Shown here piece by piece: positions 19,143 through 26,663 of a stretch of 64,000 bases of DNA. Below the pieces are notes generated by a model, which did not search any database, was not told where the DNA came from, and worked only from the letters and a program-made list of their open reading frames with translations. The DNA lies in assembly GCF_003951315.1 (NCBI RefSeq), contig NZ_QLJH01000003.1, positions 1 to 64,000 on the forward strand, given 5' to 3'. The position numbers and the translations under genes were made by a program. Numbering within the stretch: position 1 is the stretch's first letter; each line of letters begins with the position of its first letter. The stretch is from Sphingomonas sp. S-NIH.Pt15_0812 (lineage in GTDB: Bacteria; Pseudomonadota; Alphaproteobacteria; Sphingomonadales; Sphingomonadaceae).

Positions 19143-20438
19143 TTAGCGCTTCAGGTTGCTGACTTCCTGGAGCATGTCGTCCACCGTGGTGATGATCTTC
19201 GACGAGGCGCTGTAGGCGCGCTGGAAGCGGATCATGTCGGTGAACTCCTTGCCCAGGTCGGAGGTCGATGCCTCCAGCGAGAAGGCGGAGATGGTGCCGC
19301 CGCCCTCGCCGGGCGCGACGATCTTGAAGTCGCCCGACTGGCTGGAGGTGGCGAAGCCGTTGCCCGAGGTGCGGGTCATGCCGTCCGGATTGGGCACGGT
19401 CGCGATCGGCAGCTTGAACACGGCGCGCGACGTGCCATCCTCGAACTTGGCGCTGACGATGCCGTCGGTGGACACCTCGATCGATGCGATCGTCCCCAAT
19501 TTGCCGCCATTGACGGTCGGCGTCGCAGTGAACGGCGTGTCATAGGAGGTGAAGCCATTGACGCCGCCATTGTCGCCGAAGTTGAGCGCGATCGGCGATG
19601 CGGCCGCGCCGTTCGTCCAGCTCGGCGTGATCGATCCGAACAGCGCGGCGCTGCTGCCGGCCTTGTCCAGGCTGCCGTCCGCGTTGAACTTGATCGTGCC
19701 GCTGGCCAGCACGCCGCCGCCGGCCGTCACCTCGCTGGCCGGCGAGGCATAGATCTCGCCCTTCCACGTGTTCACCCCGGTGCGGATCACCGCCAGGTTC
19801 ACACGATGCGACACGCCCTGCGCGTCGGTCACGTCCATCGGCCGGGTGAATGCCGGCGCCACCGCGCCCGACGCCAGGTCGCCGGCATTGTAGGTGCCGG
19901 TATAGGCCGTGGTGGTGGTCGGGAAATTCGCCTTCATCGCGATGGTGGTGGTCGCGCTGGCCGTCCCCTGCAGGTCGTTGAGCTTGACCGCTTCCAGGCC
20001 GCTCATCGTGCCGGTGTTGGTATAGCCGCCGGTCGGCGACAGGCGCCATCCCTGAAGATAGGCGCCCGAGGTGTTGACCAGATAGCCCTGCTTGTTCGGC
20101 ACGAACGAGCCGGCGCGGGTCAGCGACACGGCGCTGTTCGCGTCCGAACCGGTGCGCGTGACGAAGAAACCGTTGCCGTTGATCGACAGGTCGGTCGAGT
20201 TGCTCGACGGCGTGGGCAGACCGGCCTTGGAGATCAGCGAATGGGCCACGGCCTTGACGCCGCCGGCGACATAGGTCGCGCCCGCGCGCCCCTCGCCCAC
20301 CATCGTGCTGAACTGGGTCTCGGTGGCCTTGTAGCCGACCGTGTTGATGTTGGTGATGTTGTCGGCGACGGTCGCCATCGCGCTGCTCTGCGCGTTGAGG
20401 CCGGACACGCCGGCCGACAGGGCGGAATAAAGACTCAC
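19143..20438 (-). CDS. flgE: Flagellar hook protein FlgE
   Basis: A 431-aa hook subunit. Features are MSLYSALSAGVSGLNAQSSAMA, then DNITNINTVGYKATETQF (rod/hook N-terminus), STDLSINGNGFFVTR, and the C-terminal FTDMIRFQRAYSASSKIITTVDDMLQE typical of FlgE. The start is GTG at 20438 with AGGAGAC upstream. It leads flgE-flgK-flgL. A TATAAT box lies 62 nt before the start and a CGGCA-N5-TGCCG palindrome lies further upstream in the region shared with divergent flbT. Confidence 0.95.
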   Translation of the reverse strand: MSLYSALSAGVSGLNAQSSAMATVADNITNINTVGYKATETQFSTMVGEGRAGATYVAGGVKAVAHSLISKAGLPTPSSNSTDLSINGNGFFVTRTGSDANSAVSLTRAGSFVPNKQGYLVNTSGAYLQGWRLSPTGGYTNTGTMSGLEAVKLNDLQGTASATTTIAMKANFPTTTTAYTGTYNAGDLASGAVAPAFTRPMDVTDAQGVSHRVNLAVIRTGVNTWKGEIYASPASEVTAGGGVLASGTIKFNADGSLDKAGSSAALFGSITPSWTNGAAASPIALNFGDNGGVNGFTSYDTPFTATPTVNGGKLGTIASIEVSTDGIVSAKFEDGTSRAVFKLPIATVPNPDGMTRTSGNGFATSSQSGDFKIVAPGEGGGTISAFSLEASTSDLGKEFTDMIRFQRAYSASSKIITTVDDMLQEVSNLKR

Positions 20439-20500
20439 TTGTGCGTCTCCTATGCGGGACAGGACGGGGGACAGCGGCGGGCCGATGCCCGTCTTAACCG

Positions 20501-20506
20501 ATTATA
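20501..20506 (-). promoter_or_regulatory. Candidate -10 box of flgE-flgK-flgL
   Basis: On the minus strand this reads TATAAT, 62 nt upstream of the flgE GTG, preceded by C-rich sequence. No TTGACA-like -35 hexamer stands at the usual distance and no -24/-12 (GG-N10-GC) element was found in this intergenic region. Confidence 0.4.
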
Positions 20507-20566
20507 GAGGGACGCGGTCGCGGCCGGTCGCCACCGGGCCGGATTTGCCGCCCCGCCAGAAAGTGA

Positions 20567-20581
20567 CGGCAAAAATTGCCG
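20567..20581. promoter_or_regulatory. Palindromic box CGGCA-N5-TGCCG in the flgE/flbT intergenic region (candidate FlbD site)
   Basis: CGGCAAAAATTGCCG is a 15-bp palindrome with 5-bp arms. It stands between the divergent -10 boxes of flgE and flbT. The same box type occurs upstream of fliF. From memory it resembles the ftr elements bound by Caulobacter FlbD, whose homologue is encoded in this locus; this has not been verified. Confidence 0.5.
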
Positions 20582-20611
20582 GGCCGCGCCCGAACCTGCC
20601 GATACGGTTCC

Positions 20612-20617
20612 TATAAG
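20612..20617 (+). promoter_or_regulatory. Candidate -10 box of the flbT-fliI-fliJ operon
   Basis: TATAAG preceded by CC, 28 nt upstream of the flbT ATG. It matches the CC-TATAAT pattern at flgE, fliG and fliF. No convincing -35 hexamer is seen. Confidence 0.35.
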
Positions 20618-20645
20618 ATGCCCATCACATGAATGGAGCCGATCG

Positions 20646-21050
20646 ATGACCCTGCGGATTGCGTTGCGCGATGGCGAGAAGATGATCGTGAACGGCGCGG
20701 TCCTTCGAGCCCGAGGCCGCACTGAATTGCTGATCGAAAATCAGGTGTCGCTGCTGCGCGCGCGCGAGGTGATGCACCCCGATCAGGCCACGACGCCGGC
20801 CCGTCGGCTCTACCTGGCCACCATGTTCGCCTATATCGACGAACCCAATCGCGCCAACCACCAGAACCAGGTGGTCGACCTGCTCGCCGATCTGATGAGC
20901 GTGTTCGAACGCCCGGCGGCCCGCGCGGCCTGCCTGGAATTCGCCCGGTTCGTCGCCACCAACGACTTCTACCGCGCGCTCGGCGCCTGCCGGGTGCTGA
21001 TCGACCATGAAACGGCGGTGTTCGCCCACATCCAGGGGGAGGCCGCCTGA
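20646..21050 (+). CDS. flbT: Flagellar biosynthesis repressor FlbT
   Basis: A 134-aa protein matching FlbT throughout: MTLRIALRDGEKMIVNGAVL, RTELLIENQVSLLRAREVM, DQATTPARRLYLATMFAYID and the helical C-terminus. In Caulobacter FlbT binds flagellin mRNA leaders and limits translation until the hook is finished. That gene is normally next to flaF and flagellin genes; here neither is present, and flbT instead heads fliI, fliJ and a transglycosylase. The stop overlaps the fliI ATG by 1 nt (TGATG). Confidence 0.92.
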   Translation: MTLRIALRDGEKMIVNGAVLRARGRTELLIENQVSLLRAREVMHPDQATTPARRLYLATMFAYIDEPNRANHQNQVVDLLADLMSVFERPAARAACLEFARFVATNDFYRALGACRVLIDHETAVFAHIQGEAA

Positions 21051-22402
21051 TGCGCCCGGACAGCTCCTTCGCGATGGCCGCGGCCTCCCTGCGCGACATG
21101 CCGCGCGAGGATCGCTACGGCATGGTCGTCTCGGTGCGCGGCGCGCTGATCGAGGTCGCCGGCCTGACCGGCGCCGCCGCGATCGGATCGCGCCTGCGCA
21201 TCGCCCATGACAAGGGCACGCTGGAAGCGGAAGTCACCGGCCTGGAAGGCGATCTGTGCCAGTGCCTGCCGTTCAGCGACCCCTATGGCATCGCCACCGG
21301 CGCGCGCGCGGTGCTGGCCGCCGGCCAGTTCAACGTCCGCCCCGACGTGACCTGGCTGGGCCGCATGGTCGATGGCCTGGGCCGTCCGGTCGACGGTCGC
21401 GGCATCCTGCCCTCGGGGCTCGTCGCCCGGCCGATCCGCGCCGCGCCGCCCCCGGCCGCCGAGCGCGCCCGGGTCGGCGCCAAGCTGGAGACCGGCGTAC
21501 GCGCGCTCGACGTGTTCGCGCCGCTCTGCACCGGGCAGCGACTGGGCCTGTTCGCGGGTTCGGGCGTCGGCAAGTCGGTGCTGCTGTCGATGCTGGCGCG
21601 CTGGACCAAGTGCGACGTGGCCGTCATCGGCCTGATCGGCGAGCGCGGTCGCGAGGTGCAGGAATTCGTCGAGGACGATCTGGGACCGGAGGGTCTCGCC
21701 CGCAGCGTCGTGGTCGTCGCGACCAGCGACGAGCCGGCGCTGATGCGCCGCCAGGCCGCCTGGACGACGATGGCGATCGCCGAGCATTTCCGCGACCAGG
21801 GGCTGAACGTCTTGTGCCTGATGGACTCGGTCACCCGCTTCGCCATGGCGCAGCGCGAGATCGGCCTGGCCAGCGGCGAACCGCCCGCGACCAAGGGCTA
21901 TACGCCGACCGTCTTCGCCGAACTGCCGCGCCTGCTGGAGCGTGCCGGCCCCGGCCGCGCCGGCCAGGGATCGATCACCGGCGTCTTCACCGTGCTGGTC
22001 GATGGCGACGATCATAACGAGCCGGTCGCCGACGCGGTGCGCGGCATCCTGGACGGTCACGTCGTGATCAGCCGCAAGATCGCCGAGCGTGGCCGCTATC
22101 CGGCGATCGACGTGCTCAAGTCGGTCTCGCGCACCCTACCGCACTGCCACGACGCCGCCGAGAACGAGACCCGCCTCGCCGCGCGCCGCATGTTGTCGAC
22201 CTTCGGCGACATGGAGGAGATGGTGCAGCTCGGCGTCTACAAGCCCGGCTCCAATGCAGAGGTCGACACCGCGATCCGGCTGGCGCCGACGATCGAGGGG
22301 CTGTTGAAGCAGGGCAAGCAGGATCGCGGCCGCGCCGATGAGATCTTCGCCGACCTGAACGCCCTGATCGAGGGGGCTCGGACGCTGGAGGATGCGGCGT
22401 GA
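21050..22402 (+). CDS. fliI: Flagellum-specific ATP synthase FliI
   Basis: A 450-aa ATPase of the flagellar type III export apparatus. Walker A is GSGVGKSV (residues 170-177). The Walker B region is VLCLMDSVTRFAMAQREI with GLASGEPPATKGYTPTVF following, and GRYPAIDVLKSVSR stands near the C-terminus, all diagnostic for FliI/YscN. It works with FliH and FliJ (both encoded in the window) on the cytoplasmic face of FlhA. Start and stop overlap both neighbours (TGATG with flbT, GTGA with fliJ). Confidence 0.97.
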   Translation: MRPDSSFAMAAASLRDMPREDRYGMVVSVRGALIEVAGLTGAAAIGSRLRIAHDKGTLEAEVTGLEGDLCQCLPFSDPYGIATGARAVLAAGQFNVRPDVTWLGRMVDGLGRPVDGRGILPSGLVARPIRAAPPPAAERARVGAKLETGVRALDVFAPLCTGQRLGLFAGSGVGKSVLLSMLARWTKCDVAVIGLIGERGREVQEFVEDDLGPEGLARSVVVVATSDEPALMRRQAAWTTMAIAEHFRDQGLNVLCLMDSVTRFAMAQREIGLASGEPPATKGYTPTVFAELPRLLERAGPGRAGQGSITGVFTVLVDGDDHNEPVADAVRGILDGHVVISRKIAERGRYPAIDVLKSVSRTLPHCHDAAENETRLAARRMLSTFGDMEEMVQLGVYKPGSNAEVDTAIRLAPTIEGLLKQGKQDRGRADEIFADLNALIEGARTLEDAA

Positions 22403-22827
22403 AGACGCCCTATGACACCGCGCTGCGCGTGACCGATCGCCAGCTCGACCAGGTGCGCGCGGCGATCGGCCAGGCCATCGACGAACTGCAACGCGTCGAG
22501 CTGGCGCAGCGCGAGATCGATGCCGCGATGCGCCGCGAAAGCGTCGCGTCCGGCAGCGACCATCGCATGTTGACCGAGCATTTCTTCGTGCGCGCCCGCG
22601 CCGACCGCCAGCGCCTGCGCGAGCGGCGGGCGCTGGCCCATGCCCAGCTGGAGGAACTGCGTCGCCAGGCGGTGGACTGCTATGGCTCGCGCACCGCGAT
22701 CGAGAATGCCGCCGGCACCTTCCGCGAGGAAGCGGTGCGCCTCGAGGCCAATGCCGAACAGATGGCGAATGACGACCGGGTCGGCGCGCGTGCCGGGCGG
22801 TTCCGCCGTACCAGTCCGCGACCGTGA
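22399..22827 (+). CDS. fliJ: FliJ-like flagellar export protein
   Basis: A 142-aa, almost wholly alpha-helical, coiled-coil-prone protein rich in Gln, Arg, Glu and Ala. It follows fliI immediately with a GTGA overlap, the normal position of fliJ. FliJ forms the central stalk of the FliI hexamer. Similarity is by length, composition and context rather than strong motifs, as is usual for this family. Confidence 0.75.
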   Translation: MKTPYDTALRVTDRQLDQVRAAIGQAIDELQRVELAQREIDAAMRRESVASGSDHRMLTEHFFVRARADRQRLRERRALAHAQLEELRRQAVDCYGSRTAIENAAGTFREEAVRLEANAEQMANDDRVGARAGRFRRTSPRP

Positions 22828-23771
22828 TCGACCGCCTCGCCTTCCAGGCGCTGCCGCCGGCGCGGCGCGCGGCGCTGATCTATGGCGAGGCGCAGGCGGA
22901 AATGTCGCAGCGCCTGTGGCGCGCCGCGCTCGGGCCGACCGGTCGCTCCGACCAGGAGGATGGCGGCCGCCTGCCCTCGTTCGACAGCGACACGCGCCGC
23001 GCCAATCTCGATTCCCTCCTCGCACTGTTGGGCGAGTCCGCCCCATCGCCGGCCGCGCCGAGTGCGCCCGCGAAGCCGGCGGTCCACGCATCGTCACCGA
23101 CGACGGCCTCGGTCGAGGTCGATGGGCTCGGCCCCAACCAGATCCATGCCCCCGCGCTGCGCACCGCCGCCGCACGCACCGGGATTCCCGCCACCGCGCT
23201 GGCCGCGATCGTCGATGCCGAGGCGGGCAAGGATTCGTCCGGCCGCTGGCAGACCCTGTCGCGCAACCCGCGCTCCAGCGCCGCCGGCCTAGGCCAGTTC
23301 CTCAGCCGCACCTGGGAAGGCATGGCCGAGACGCAGGGCACCTGGCTGAACGCCCTCGCCAGCGCCAATGGCTGGCTGGGCGGGAACGGTCAGGTGCTGG
23401 CCAGCGCACGCGCCAATATCCTCGCGCTCCGTTACGATCCCACCGCCGCGATCAATGGCATCGCCGATTATGCCCGCCGCAATCTCGACGGGCTGGAGCG
23501 GGCCGGCGTCAATATCGATGGCGCCGAATCGGGCACCGCGCGACTGGCCTATCTGGCGCATCACCTGGGCCTGGGCGACGCGATCCGCTTCCTGCGCCAT
23601 GGCGGGCTCGACGAGCATCGCGCCCGCACCCTGCTCCACGCGCAGGTCGGCAGCGGCGACAGCGGCCGGCGAATCGCCCAGGCGGGCACCGCCACCGCCG
23701 CGCATCGCAACTGGCTGCTCGGCTATGTCGATCATCACATCGACGCGGGCCGCTTCGCGCGAACCCTCTGA
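22824..23771 (+). CDS. Lytic transglycosylase-like muramidase, flagellar
   Basis: A 315-aa protein. After an N-terminal helical part (1-70) and a Pro/Ala linker (72-92) comes an SLT/lysozyme-like domain. Helix IPATALAAIVDAEAG contains a candidate catalytic Glu (E133), followed by SSAAGLGQFLSRTWEGM (151-167), the GLxQxxxxTW signature of phage and bacterial transglycosylases. No Sec signal peptide is visible, so it may leave through the flagellar exporter, as FlgJ does. It starts at a GTG overlapping the fliJ stop (GTGA). No flgJ is present in the window, and this protein may take its wall-opening role. Confidence 0.75.
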   Translation: MIDRLAFQALPPARRAALIYGEAQAEMSQRLWRAALGPTGRSDQEDGGRLPSFDSDTRRANLDSLLALLGESAPSPAAPSAPAKPAVHASSPTTASVEVDGLGPNQIHAPALRTAAARTGIPATALAAIVDAEAGKDSSGRWQTLSRNPRSSAAGLGQFLSRTWEGMAETQGTWLNALASANGWLGGNGQVLASARANILALRYDPTAAINGIADYARRNLDGLERAGVNIDGAESGTARLAYLAHHLGLGDAIRFLRHGGLDEHRARTLLHAQVGSGDSGRRIAQAGTATAAHRNWLLGYVDHHIDAGRFARTL

Positions 23772-23897
23772 GAAGCGCCACCGTCCATTATAGGATCGAG
23801 AACAAGTCCTAATGGATTTATACAGGATGTTAACCATTTCGCTTCACTAAGGTCCTCGTACGGAGCGAACGTCGCTCCTGGGTTTGGGGAACCTGCA
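23772..23897. other. Leader region of the sigma-like gene
   Basis: 126 bases that are clearly more A+T-rich than the surroundings (for instance around 23807-23850), so a promoter is likely here. TTATAG at about 23789 and a TTTATAC patch are candidate -10 elements, but none is convincing. Confidence 0.35.
23862..23878 (+). promoter_or_regulatory. Hairpin in the 5' leader of the sigma-like gene
   Basis: A perfect 7-bp stem GGAGCGA / TCGCTCC with a 3-nt loop ends 19 nt before the ATG at 23898, close to its ribosome binding site (TTTGGGGAACC). It could act as an operator dyad or as a translational control hairpin. Confidence 0.4.
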
Positions 23898-24794
23898 ATG
23901 TCCAAGATCACCGCCGCTCTGGAAGCCGCCGTCGCTACCGTGATCGCCGCCACGCCCGCCGAGGGCGAGCGCCAGACGAACCGGCAGCGCGTTGAATCCG
24001 AGCGCGCCTTCGCGACCATCCTGAAGCTGATCGCGCCCCGCATCCGCCACTTCATCCGCCAATACGGCCTTCTCGCCCATTGGGAGGATGCCGAGCAGGT
24101 CTGCGCGATCGGCGTCCACCGCGCGATCCAGGCCTACAACCCGGAAAAGGCGCAGTTCACCACCTTCGTGAACTGGCAGATCCGCGGCGAGCTGCAGGGC
24201 CTGCGCTTCCGCCTGATGACCGACCAGCGCCCCTCGGCGAAGCGCGTCGCCGCGACCACCGTGTCGCTCCACGCCGTCTCGACGACCGGAGAGGGCGAGG
24301 AGAACAGCCTGGAATCGATGCTGCTCGACGAGGAATCGCTGGAGCGGACCGAATCGGGTGCTTCCTCCTATATGGCCGACACCACGCGGACCCGCCTGGT
24401 CAGCGAATATGTCGAGCATCTGCGCACCGTCGGCATGGACCAGCTCAAGCGCCGCGCCCGCACCCGCGCCCCGGCCGCCGGCACCACCACCGGCCCGCGC
24501 CTCCGCTCGGACCTCTATCCGGTCGACCCCACCGAGGTCCGCGCGCTGGAGGAGCGGATCGCGACCCATCGCGAGGCGATCGAACGCCGCCTCAGCCTGA
24601 GCGAAGAGGAAAACGCCGTCTCCATGATCGACGACGCGGCGCGCGAACGCTCGCGCCAAGTCGCCAAGCGGGCGGCGGTGGCGATCGCCGAACTGGCCCA
24701 GCGCACGCCGCGTTTCGCCGATGGCCTGCGCAGCCCGGCCCTGCCCGCCCGCCCGCGCGCCATCGCCAAGCCCGCCGACGCCGCCGCACGCTGA
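23898..24794 (+). CDS. Sigma70-family (RpoH-like region 2) protein with diverged region 4
   Basis: A 298-aa protein. Residues 36-107 match sigma region 2: LIAPRIRHFIRQYG, DAEQVCAIGVHRAIQAYNPEKAQFTTF and WQIRGELQG correspond to regions 2.1-2.4 of RpoH/group 3 factors. A canonical region 4 helix-turn-helix is absent. Residues 216-266 keep a trace of it (ALEERIATHREAIERR, then ARERSRQVAKRAAVAIAEL, like the RERVRQIE-RA end of region 4.2), but the spacing between the acidic helix and the recognition helix is about three residues longer. Residues 108-215 are of unknown type. It is placed inside the flagellar locus as a plus-strand single gene. It could be an alternative sigma factor for flagellar genes, or a sigma-derived regulator without -35 recognition. 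Confidence 0.7.
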   Translation: MSKITAALEAAVATVIAATPAEGERQTNRQRVESERAFATILKLIAPRIRHFIRQYGLLAHWEDAEQVCAIGVHRAIQAYNPEKAQFTTFVNWQIRGELQGLRFRLMTDQRPSAKRVAATTVSLHAVSTTGEGEENSLESMLLDEESLERTESGASSYMADTTRTRLVSEYVEHLRTVGMDQLKRRARTRAPAAGTTTGPRLRSDLYPVDPTEVRALEERIATHREAIERRLSLSEEENAVSMIDDAARERSRQVAKRAAVAIAELAQRTPRFADGLRSPALPARPRAIAKPADAAAR

Positions 24795-24894
24795 TCCCGT
24801 GTCGCTGCGTCGCCGTCCGACCGTAATTCCCGCAACCTACGCCCTGAAACGGCGCAACGCTCCTAGAATGAAGAAGTATCTGGAGAGCGTATCG

Positions 24895-25380
24895 ATGATG
24901 GGCGACAATTTGGTGGACAAGCGCATCGCTCCGTTGATGGCGCTGGTCGACACCGACTTCCAGCAAGCCGCCGGCGACCTGATCGTCGTGGCGCGTGGCC
25001 TGCTCTCGCTCAGCGATGCCGCCCTGCTCGCGCGAACCCCGGACGGCCGGCTGACGCTATGGACGTCGGACTCGCGCATCTGCCTCGACCGGGCCCGCGT
25101 CCTGACCGGCGATCCGGTGCTGCGCCCCGCCGTCGTCGCTTTCGACCTGGCCGCTCGCCAGTTGCTCGCCCGCCTCGCCACCGCGCCCGCCATGGGCGCC
25201 GCCGTCACCCTGGTCACCGACGGTACCGGGCTGACCCTGACCCATGACCGGCCGACCAGCGATCCCGCCTGGCTGTTCGACCTGGCCGGCTGCGACGGCC
25301 ATGCCCTGCCCGTGCTGCCGATGGCGACCGACGGCATCTGGCCGATGCTGGCGGCGATGGATCGCCCCACCGTCCACTAA
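24895..25380 (+). CDS. Uncharacterised 161-aa protein in the flagellar regulatory block
   Basis: Not recognised. The ATG at 24895 is chosen because GGAGAG lies 7 nt upstream; an in-frame ATG at 24868 would add nine residues. The protein is soluble, Ala/Leu/Asp-rich and without a signal peptide or membrane helix. It has an N-terminal helical half (RIAPLMALVDTDFQQAAGDL, LLSLSDAALLARTPDG) and a later beta-type half (AAVTLVTDGTGLTLTHD). It lies between the sigma-like gene and the double-XRE gene on the same strand with gaps of about 100 and 90 nt, so it probably has its own promoter (a TAGAAT box at 24864 is one candidate). Confidence 0.65.
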   Translation: MMGDNLVDKRIAPLMALVDTDFQQAAGDLIVVARGLLSLSDAALLARTPDGRLTLWTSDSRICLDRARVLTGDPVLRPAVVAFDLAARQLLARLATAPAMGAAVTLVTDGTGLTLTHDRPTSDPAWLFDLAGCDGHALPVLPMATDGIWPMLAAMDRPTVH

Positions 25381-25397
25381 CCATATTGCTTCCCATC

Positions 25398-25422
25398 TAT
25401 CGGAAGCGTCGTTCATCCGATA
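25398..25422. promoter_or_regulatory. Operator-like dyad upstream of the double-XRE regulator
   Basis: Perfect inverted repeat TATCGGA-N11-TCCGATA (arms 25398-25404 and 25416-25422, centres 18 bp apart), 49 nt before the ATG at 25472. It is suitable for a dimeric helix-turn-helix protein, most simply the product of the downstream gene acting on itself. Confidence 0.5.
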
Positions 25423-25471
25423 TGCAGGTTCGGCAAGGGACAGAGCGCCCGTCTGAGCTTGGGAAGTAGGA

Positions 25472-26647
25472 ATGAATCCTGACCGCTCGGCCCTTGAGGT
25501 CGATGTACCGTTGCGTCGCCGTCGCACCCGTCGCGGCGACCCCATGGTCGCGGCCGGGCCGCCGGGCAGCATCCCCGTCGATCGCTTCCGCAACGTCGTC
25601 TTCCCCAATCGCATCCGCGAACGGCGGATGGAGCGGGGCCAGCTCAAGCTGCTGCCCTTCGCCGCGTCGCTGCGCGACATTCCCTATATCCGCCTGTCGA
25701 AGATCGAGCGGGGCGAGGTGTTCGCGCGGGCCGACGAGCTGGTGCGGATCGCCGCCGCGCTGGATGTCGCGCCGGTCGACCTGCTGCTCGACATGGACGC
25801 CCCCGATTTCGATATCGAACGCTGGTACGCACCCTTCGCCGAAGGCGCCGCGAGCGACGACGAGGAGGAGGCGCGGATGGCGCTGCTCCTCGCCGCGGCG
25901 ATGCGCCACCGCCGCGCCACCGACCCGCAACTGAGCGCCCCGCTGCTCGATCGCGACTATGACATTCCGCCGGTGATCCTGTCGCGGATCGAGAATGCGC
26001 AGAAGGGACTGGATCGCTGGAATCGCCAGACGATCGACTCGCTGTGCCGCCTGTTCGACGTCGCCGATGATGCAGCCTTGCGGAAACAGCTCGTCAGCTG
26101 GCACGAACAGGGCGTGCTCGAGCCCTATCTGGCGTCGATCGGCGGCCCGCAGCGCCGCCACGACCGCAGTCGCCAGCGCATCGCCGGGTTGCGCCAGGAT
26201 TTGGTGCGCCTGGCGGGTGGCGAGGCCGACGCCTTTCCGGTCGATGCCGCGCCCAGCCAGATGCCGATGCCGGTTTCGCCGGTCCAGCGGATGGTGCCGC
26301 TGTTCGGCGCGCCGCTGGCCGACGGGCTGATCGCGATGACGCCGACGGGGATGCGGGTGGAATGCCCCGCCATCGCCGGCCCGCGCGCCTTCGGCCTGCG
26401 CGTCTGCCGGCCGACCCTGGGCGGCGGCCTGCCCGGACAGTCGGTGGTGATCGTCGATCCCGACCGCTATCCGCAAGCCGGCGGCCTGGCCCTGATCGAG
26501 GTCGAGGGCGGTTTTCGCCTGGTGTCGGTCGCGCTCGACCGGCACGGCGCGATGAAGGGATACAGCGTCCTGCCCGAGACGGAGATCGCGCTCGACCCGC
26601 TGCCGACCGGCCATGTCGCCGGCGTCGTGGCGGCGCTGTTCGTCTGA
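25472..26647 (+). CDS. Transcriptional regulator with two XRE-type HTH domains and an inactive S24-like domain
   Basis: A 391-aa protein. Residues 46-108 form an XRE-like domain (IRLSKIERGEVFARADELVRIAAALDVAP). Residues 135-210 contain a second one (VILSRIENAQKGLDRWNRQT, SLCRLFDV). Residues 277-391 look like the LexA/CI C-terminal S24 fold (FGLRVCRPTLGGGLPGQSVVIVD, ALIEVEGGFRLVSV). Where LexA has the catalytic Ser (in D-S-M) this protein has Thr315, and the catalytic Lys position is Arg, so self-cleavage is unlikely; the domain may serve for dimerisation. RBS GAAGTAGGA precedes the ATG. An operator-like dyad lies upstream. It is convergent with flgB (16-nt gap). The location suggests a flagellar regulator; the targets are unknown. 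Confidence 0.7.
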   Translation: MNPDRSALEVDVPLRRRRTRRGDPMVAAGPPGSIPVDRFRNVVFPNRIRERRMERGQLKLLPFAASLRDIPYIRLSKIERGEVFARADELVRIAAALDVAPVDLLLDMDAPDFDIERWYAPFAEGAASDDEEEARMALLLAAAMRHRRATDPQLSAPLLDRDYDIPPVILSRIENAQKGLDRWNRQTIDSLCRLFDVADDAALRKQLVSWHEQGVLEPYLASIGGPQRRHDRSRQRIAGLRQDLVRLAGGEADAFPVDAAPSQMPMPVSPVQRMVPLFGAPLADGLIAMTPTGMRVECPAIAGPRAFGLRVCRPTLGGGLPGQSVVIVDPDRYPQAGGLALIEVEGGFRLVSVALDRHGAMKGYSVLPETEIALDPLPTGHVAGVVAALFV

Positions 26648-26663
26648 CGGTGGCCGGCGGGGA

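Noticed and set aside
20560..20585. Possible sigma54 (-24/-12) promoter at the GGCAAAAATTGCC sequence
   Set aside because: GG and GC are separated by 8 nt, not the required 10, and the sequence is a symmetric palindrome; the similar box at 31875 has the same 8-nt spacing. An operator fits better.
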